Notes under the pieces: model-generated | What the model was told of the DNA's origin: nothing | The model's input: only the letters and a program-made list of their open reading frames with translations | Databases searched by the model: none | Made by a program: the position numbers and the translations under genes | Source: Bacterioplanes sanyensis | Lineage (GTDB): Bacteria; Pseudomonadota; Gammaproteobacteria; Pseudomonadales; Oceanobacteraceae | Direction of reading: 5' to 3' | NCBI RefSeq assembly: GCF_014652515.1 | Contig: NZ_BMYY01000003.1 | Span: 62,001-126,000, forward strand | DNA length: 64,000 nt | In this document: positions 60,532-64,000 of the stretch, piece by piece | How the letters are laid out: each line of letters starts with the position of its first letter | How positions within the stretch are numbered: the first letter of the stretch is position 1

Positions 60532-63054
60532 GTGCCCAAGGATACGCCTGAATCCAGCACTCAGCCAGAGGCGCGAAAACGCCGCACCGATGCCGCCTTC
60601 TTTATACTGGCACTGATCTCTTTGTTGCTGCTGCTGGCGTTGCTGAGCTACTCGCCGCAGGACCCGGCATGGTCGCGCCTAGGCGCAGCCCAGGTGCACA
60701 ACCTGATTGGTCGCACCGGTGCTTGGATGGCCGATATTCTTTATCACGGCTTTGGCTATTTGGCGTACGCCATTCCGCTGCTAACCACTTTGCGAGCCTA
60801 TTTAGTGATGCGCGGTCAGCCCATGCCTGGGCACTGGAGCCGCCGTCCTGTGGGTTTGGTTTTGACCATGTTGTCACTTTGCACCTTGGCTCATATGAGC
60901 ATTTTGCCGCCTGAAGGGCTTCCCGCAGGCCCTGGTGGCGCGGTGGGCGATGGCTTAATGATGAGTTTGCAGCCCTGGTTCGGCTTTGTTGGTCTGGCGC
61001 TGGTGATGACCGTCGTCAGCGCACTGGGCCTGATGCTGTTTTTTGATTTCTCTTGGCTGCAGCTGTTTGAACGCATCGGCGGTGCTTTGCTGGCTTCAGC
61101 CAGCAGCGTCGCTAACCGTGCCGACCACCCACCCAAGCCTGCCGTGACTGCCAAGTCGCAGCCCGCTGCGGAGCAAAAGCCTTCGGAGCCCAATAAGGAC
61201 TCAAGCGCCGAGGAACAAAAAACGGAGGGTAAGCGCCGCTGGCTTGCTCGTTTCTTTAAGGCACGCCCTGAGACGGCAAAAACAGCGCCGCAAGAGCCAC
61301 CGTTGCGCCTAGACCCAGTACTCAGCGATCTTGCCCCGGGTGATGAGGATGATTTGCCAGTGCTCAGCGATGCCGTGCCCGAATCATCATCTAAGCCCGC
61401 ATCTAAGTCCACGCCGAGGCCCACACCCAAGCCAGCAGAGACACCGTCTGCAAAATCCGCTGCGCCTGAGAATGACGATAAAGAGCTACTGATCACGCCG
61501 TTGGAAAAGCGCGAAACCGGCCCCAGCAAGCGCGCGCAGCGCGATTTGCAGGGCAGTTTGTTTAAAGAGCCACAACCTTTGCCGTCAATATCGCTGCTGG
61601 ATCCGCCGCGGGAAGGGCAGAAAAGTGGCTTCTCGGCCGATCGCTTAAAAGAAATGTCCAAGCTTTTGGTGCAAAAGCTGGCCGACTTTGGCGTCAAAGT
61701 CGAAGTGACGGCGGTAGCGCCGGGGCCGGTGATTACGCGCTTTGAAATTCAGCCAGCACCTGGGGTGAAATCCAGCAAAATCTCCAATCTCGCTCGTGAC
61801 TTGGCGCGCTCCATGGCCATGGTGGCGGTGCGAGTGGTGGAGGTAATTCCCGGTAAGTCGGTCATGGGCATTGAGGTGCCGAATGAAAATCGTGCCATTG
61901 TGTCGCTGTCGGAGGTATTGTCATCGCCGGATTACGACGACAGCCCGTCTCCTTTGACCATGGCACTGGGGCACGACATCGCTGGCAATACTGTAGTGAC
62001 CGATTTGGCCAAAATGCCCCATCTGTTGGTGGCGGGTACCACCGGCTCGGGCAAATCGGTGGGCGTCAATGCGATGATTTTGTCGCTATTGCTTAAGTCC
62101 ACGCCCGATGAGCTGAGGTTGATTTTGGTCGACCCGAAAATGCTGGAGTTGTCTGTCTACGAAGGCATTCCCCATTTGCTGACGCCCGTGATCACCGACA
62201 TGAAAGAAGCCCACAACGGTTTGCGCTGGTCGGTGGAAGAAATGGAACGGCGCTATCAGCTGATGGCCGCTTTAGGGGTGCGTAACATTGCTGGTTACAA
62301 CAAAAAGGTGAAGCAAGCGATCGCCGATGGCCAGCCACTGGCCGACCCACTATGGCGCATTGATCAAAGCTTTGACACCACGCCGCCGACGCTGGAGCCT
62401 TTGCCTTACATTGTGATCGTCATCGACGAATTTGCCGACATGATGATGATGGTGGGCAAAAAGGTTGAAGAGCTGATCGCCCGCATCGCCCAGAAAGCAC
62501 GTGCGGCCGGCATTCATATGATTCTGGCCACACAGCGTCCATCGGTGGATGTGATCACCGGCTTGATCAAGGCCAACGTGCCAACGCGCATCGCCTTTCA
62601 GGTGTCGTCAAAAATTGACTCGCGCACCATTCTCGACCAAGGCGGCGCTGAACAGCTGCTCGGTCATGGCGATATGCTGTTTATGCCGCCGGGCAGTTCA
62701 CTGCCTGAGCGGGTGCACGGCGCCTTTGTCGATGACGACGAGGTGCATCGCGTGGTCGCTGAATGGAAAACCCGCGGCGAGCCGGACTACATCGAAGAAA
62801 TCACCCAAGGCGGTGAGGGCGATGGCGTACCGGGGCTGGAAGCCGGAGATGAAAAGGACGATCTGTACGACCAGGCCGTGGCCTTTGTAACGGAATCGGG
62901 CAAATGCTCGATATCCTCGGTGCAGCGCAAACTGCGAATTGGTTACAATCGCGCTGCGCGTCTGGTTGAAACCATGGAGGCGTCAGGGGTGGTCTCGCCG
63001 CCGGCGCATAATGGCAGTCGCGAAGTGCTGGCGCGAGCCGCACCCTCGGATTAA
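60532..63054 (+). CDS. ftsK: DNA translocase FtsK
   Basis: Couples chromosome segregation to division by pumping DNA towards dif for dimer resolution. The 840-residue protein has four hydrophobic helices in the first 175 residues ([17 protein letters not shown], then about 80-95, 105-120 and 145-170), a Pro/Lys/Ser-rich linker (about 195-330), the motor with Walker [13 protein letters not shown] and [13 protein letters not shown], and the KOPS-reading gamma domain ([20 protein letters not shown]). It starts with GTG 60532. The linker is much shorter than in E. coli, as in Pseudomonas. Confidence 0.96.
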   Translation: MPKDTPESSTQPEARKRRTDAAFFILALISLLLLLALLSYSPQDPAWSRLGAAQVHNLIGRTGAWMADILYHGFGYLAYAIPLLTTLRAYLVMRGQPMPGHWSRRPVGLVLTMLSLCTLAHMSILPPEGLPAGPGGAVGDGLMMSLQPWFGFVGLALVMTVVSALGLMLFFDFSWLQLFERIGGALLASASSVANRADHPPKPAVTAKSQPAAEQKPSEPNKDSSAEEQKTEGKRRWLARFFKARPETAKTAPQEPPLRLDPVLSDLAPGDEDDLPVLSDAVPESSSKPASKSTPRPTPKPAETPSAKSAAPENDDKELLITPLEKRETGPSKRAQRDLQGSLFKEPQPLPSISLLDPPREGQKSGFSADRLKEMSKLLVQKLADFGVKVEVTAVAPGPVITRFEIQPAPGVKSSKISNLARDLARSMAMVAVRVVEVIPGKSVMGIEVPNENRAIVSLSEVLSSPDYDDSPSPLTMALGHDIAGNTVVTDLAKMPHLLVAGTTGSGKSVGVNAMILSLLLKSTPDELRLILVDPKMLELSVYEGIPHLLTPVITDMKEAHNGLRWSVEEMERRYQLMAALGVRNIAGYNKKVKQAIADGQPLADPLWRIDQSFDTTPPTLEPLPYIVIVIDEFADMMMMVGKKVEELIARIAQKARAAGIHMILATQRPSVDVITGLIKANVPTRIAFQVSSKIDSRTILDQGGAEQLLGHGDMLFMPPGSSLPERVHGAFVDDDEVHRVVAEWKTRGEPDYIEEITQGGEGDGVPGLEAGDEKDDLYDQAVAFVTESGKCSISSVQRKLRIGYNRAARLVETMEASGVVSPPAHNGSREVLARAAPSD

Positions 63055-63130
63055 TCGCCTGCAATGGCAGGTGAACTTTTAGCACTAACTGGCCTCGGTT
63101 AACTCTACAACCAGGCTTTGAGGAAAATGG

Positions 63131-63757
63131 ATGATTCAACGATTTGTATTGCTGGCGTGTTTGTTGCCATCTTTGGTTCTGGCCGACACTCAGGCGACGG
63201 ACGAGCTGTTACAGCGTTTGCAGACGCTGAACTCACTGCAAGCTCAATTTGAACAGCGCACTTTGGCCAAAGATGGCAAGGTACTCCAGCAGTTAACCGG
63301 GCAGCTGCAAGTCGCGCGTCCAGGCAAAATGCGCTGGCAAACGGATGACCCGTACCCGCAACTGGTGGTATCCGACGGCGAGCTGCTGTGGATTTACGAC
63401 ATGGACTTAGAGCAAGTCACCATTCGTGACATGGACCAGCGAGTACAGCAAACACCGGCCTTGCTGCTCAGCGGTCAGGCCGACGCCATCAAGGGCAACT
63501 TTAACGTCAGCGCCGATAACCAAGACGGTCAGCGCATTTACCACTTGCAGCCATTGGATAACAGCCAGCTGTTTGAAGAGCTGCGCTTCGCCTATCAAGG
63601 TGAGCAGCTGGCGCGTATGGAAATTCTCGATGCCGCTGGCCAGCGCACGGAGATTCGCTTCGAGCAAGTAACGCGCAATGGCCAGCAAGATGCCACCGCC
63701 TTTGTGTTTGATGTGCCAGAAGGGGTGGATGTCATCGACGGCCGCCATGACCGCTGA
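63131..63757 (+). CDS. lolA: Outer-membrane lipoprotein carrier protein LolA
   Basis: Periplasmic shuttle that takes lipoproteins from LolCDE to LolB. The 208-residue protein has a signal peptide (1-18, [15 protein letters not shown]) and the half-open beta-barrel pattern: [35 protein letters not shown] and [25 protein letters not shown] precedes ATG 63131. The rarA start overlaps its end by 11 bases, the usual ftsK-lolA-rarA order. Confidence 0.96.
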   Translation: MIQRFVLLACLLPSLVLADTQATDELLQRLQTLNSLQAQFEQRTLAKDGKVLQQLTGQLQVARPGKMRWQTDDPYPQLVVSDGELLWIYDMDLEQVTIRDMDQRVQQTPALLLSGQADAIKGNFNVSADNQDGQRIYHLQPLDNSQLFEELRFAYQGEQLARMEILDAAGQRTEIRFEQVTRNGQQDATAFVFDVPEGVDVIDGRHDR

Positions 63758-64000
63758 TCTGTTCGCCGAAAATGGCGCCTACCAACCGTTGGCCGCACGC
63801 ATGCGGCCACAATCCTTAGACGATTACATCGGCCAGCAGACGGTTGTTGGCCATGGCTCGCCACTGCGCCGCGCGCTTGAGCGCGGTCAGCTGCATTCGC
63901 TGATTTTGTGGGGGCCGCCTGGGGTGGGTAAAACCACGCTGGCGCAACTGATGGCCAGCTACGTTGACGCGGACTTCCTGTCGTTGAGTGCCGTCATGGC
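63747..64000 (+). CDS. rarA: Replication-associated recombination protein A, N-terminal part (3' end outside window)
   Basis: Only the first 84 codons are in the window. Family sequence is clear: [29 protein letters not shown] and the AAA+ Walker [15 protein letters not shown]. RarA/MgsA acts at stalled replication forks. Start ATG 63747 overlaps lolA by 11 bases. The frame runs to the right edge, so no stop is visible. Confidence 0.95.
   Translation, partial: MTADLFAENGAYQPLAARMRPQSLDDYIGQQTVVGHGSPLRRALERGQLHSLILWGPPGVGKTTLAQLMASYVDADFLSLSAVM

Noticed and set aside
61370-61470. Short repeated Pro-Lys/Ser-Lys codons as a possible DNA repeat
   Set aside because: Low-complexity linker of FtsK, common in the family.
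60891-61697. 268-codon minus-strand frame inside ftsK
   Set aside because: Ser/Gly-rich low-complexity product, mirror of the Pro/Lys/Ser-rich FtsK linker, without ribosome-binding site.

Overview
The window is a dense, mostly housekeeping stretch of a gammaproteobacterial chromosome of moderate GC content. Gene content and order recall Pseudomonas and the Oceanospirillales: rnhA-dnaQ-fimL, tRNA-tig-clpP-clpX-lon-hupB-tRNA-ppiD, icd-cspD-clpS-clpA-infA-bpt-aat-ftsK-lolA-rarA, a monomeric isocitrate dehydrogenase, a soluble transhydrogenase and acuI. A marine relative such as Thalassolituus or Oceanobacter is a reasonable guess, but no rRNA or species marker is present. No insertion sequence, phage, CRISPR array or disrupted gene was seen. 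Both edges cut genes: a methyltransferase on the left and rarA on the right.

Layout. 1-4.1 kb: methyltransferase, RNase HI, DNA polymerase III epsilon, a FimL-like degenerate HPt protein and a membrane protein. 4.1-14 kb: folD facing a tRNA Pro-Arg-His cluster, then the protein quality-control block tig, clpP, clpX, lon, hupB, tRNA-Asp and ppiD, with a terminator or promoter visible at most junctions (a sigma-32-type promoter for lon and a strong sigma-70 promoter for hupB). 14-19 kb: SCP2-like protein, sohB, acuI, a short CPA2 antiporter and a secreted HAF-repeat protein with a Fur-like box. 19-28 kb: sulfite reductase with its DUF934 partner, GDPD, MATE exporter and metH, divergent from nfuA. 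28-32 kb: PilZ protein, RssB/RssC-like phosphatase and STAS pair, gpsA, DUF4389 and sixA. 32-42 kb: two alpha/beta hydrolases, DUF1461, RluA-type synthase, an MlaC/solute-binding fusion, trhP, a metallo-beta-lactamase-fold lipoprotein, YigZ and an RlmG-type methyltransferase. 42-53 kb: a DUF4062 (TIR-like) protein, ArsR regulator, apbE-nqrM without nqrABCDEF, sthA, a tal-TerB-Tus-like operon, rhodanese, dusA, and a NUDIX-mnmA-hflD chain. 53-64 kb: rluE and icd around a tandem palindromic operator, cspD, clpS-clpA, infA, the N-degron transferases bpt and aat, ftsK, lolA and rarA.

How the genes fit together. Two parts of the regulated-proteolysis network lie here: trigger factor/ClpXP/Lon on one side, and ClpS-ClpA with both leucyl/phenylalanyl transferases (N-degron pathway) on the other. 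Sulfur and one-carbon metabolism (cysI, metH, folD), redox balance (icd, sthA) and tRNA/rRNA modification (dusA, mnmA, trhP, rluA, rluE, rlmG) make up most of the rest.

The least ordinary items are a divergent homologue of the replication-fork trap protein Tus in an operon with transaldolase, an MlaC domain fused to a periplasmic solute-binding domain, a response regulator whose receiver has lost its phosphorylation residues, a stand-alone DUF4062/TIR-like protein, and paired TGTAG-N5-CTAC palindromes in the rluE/icd gap. All functional statements are from reading the sequence and remembered family features; no database search was run.
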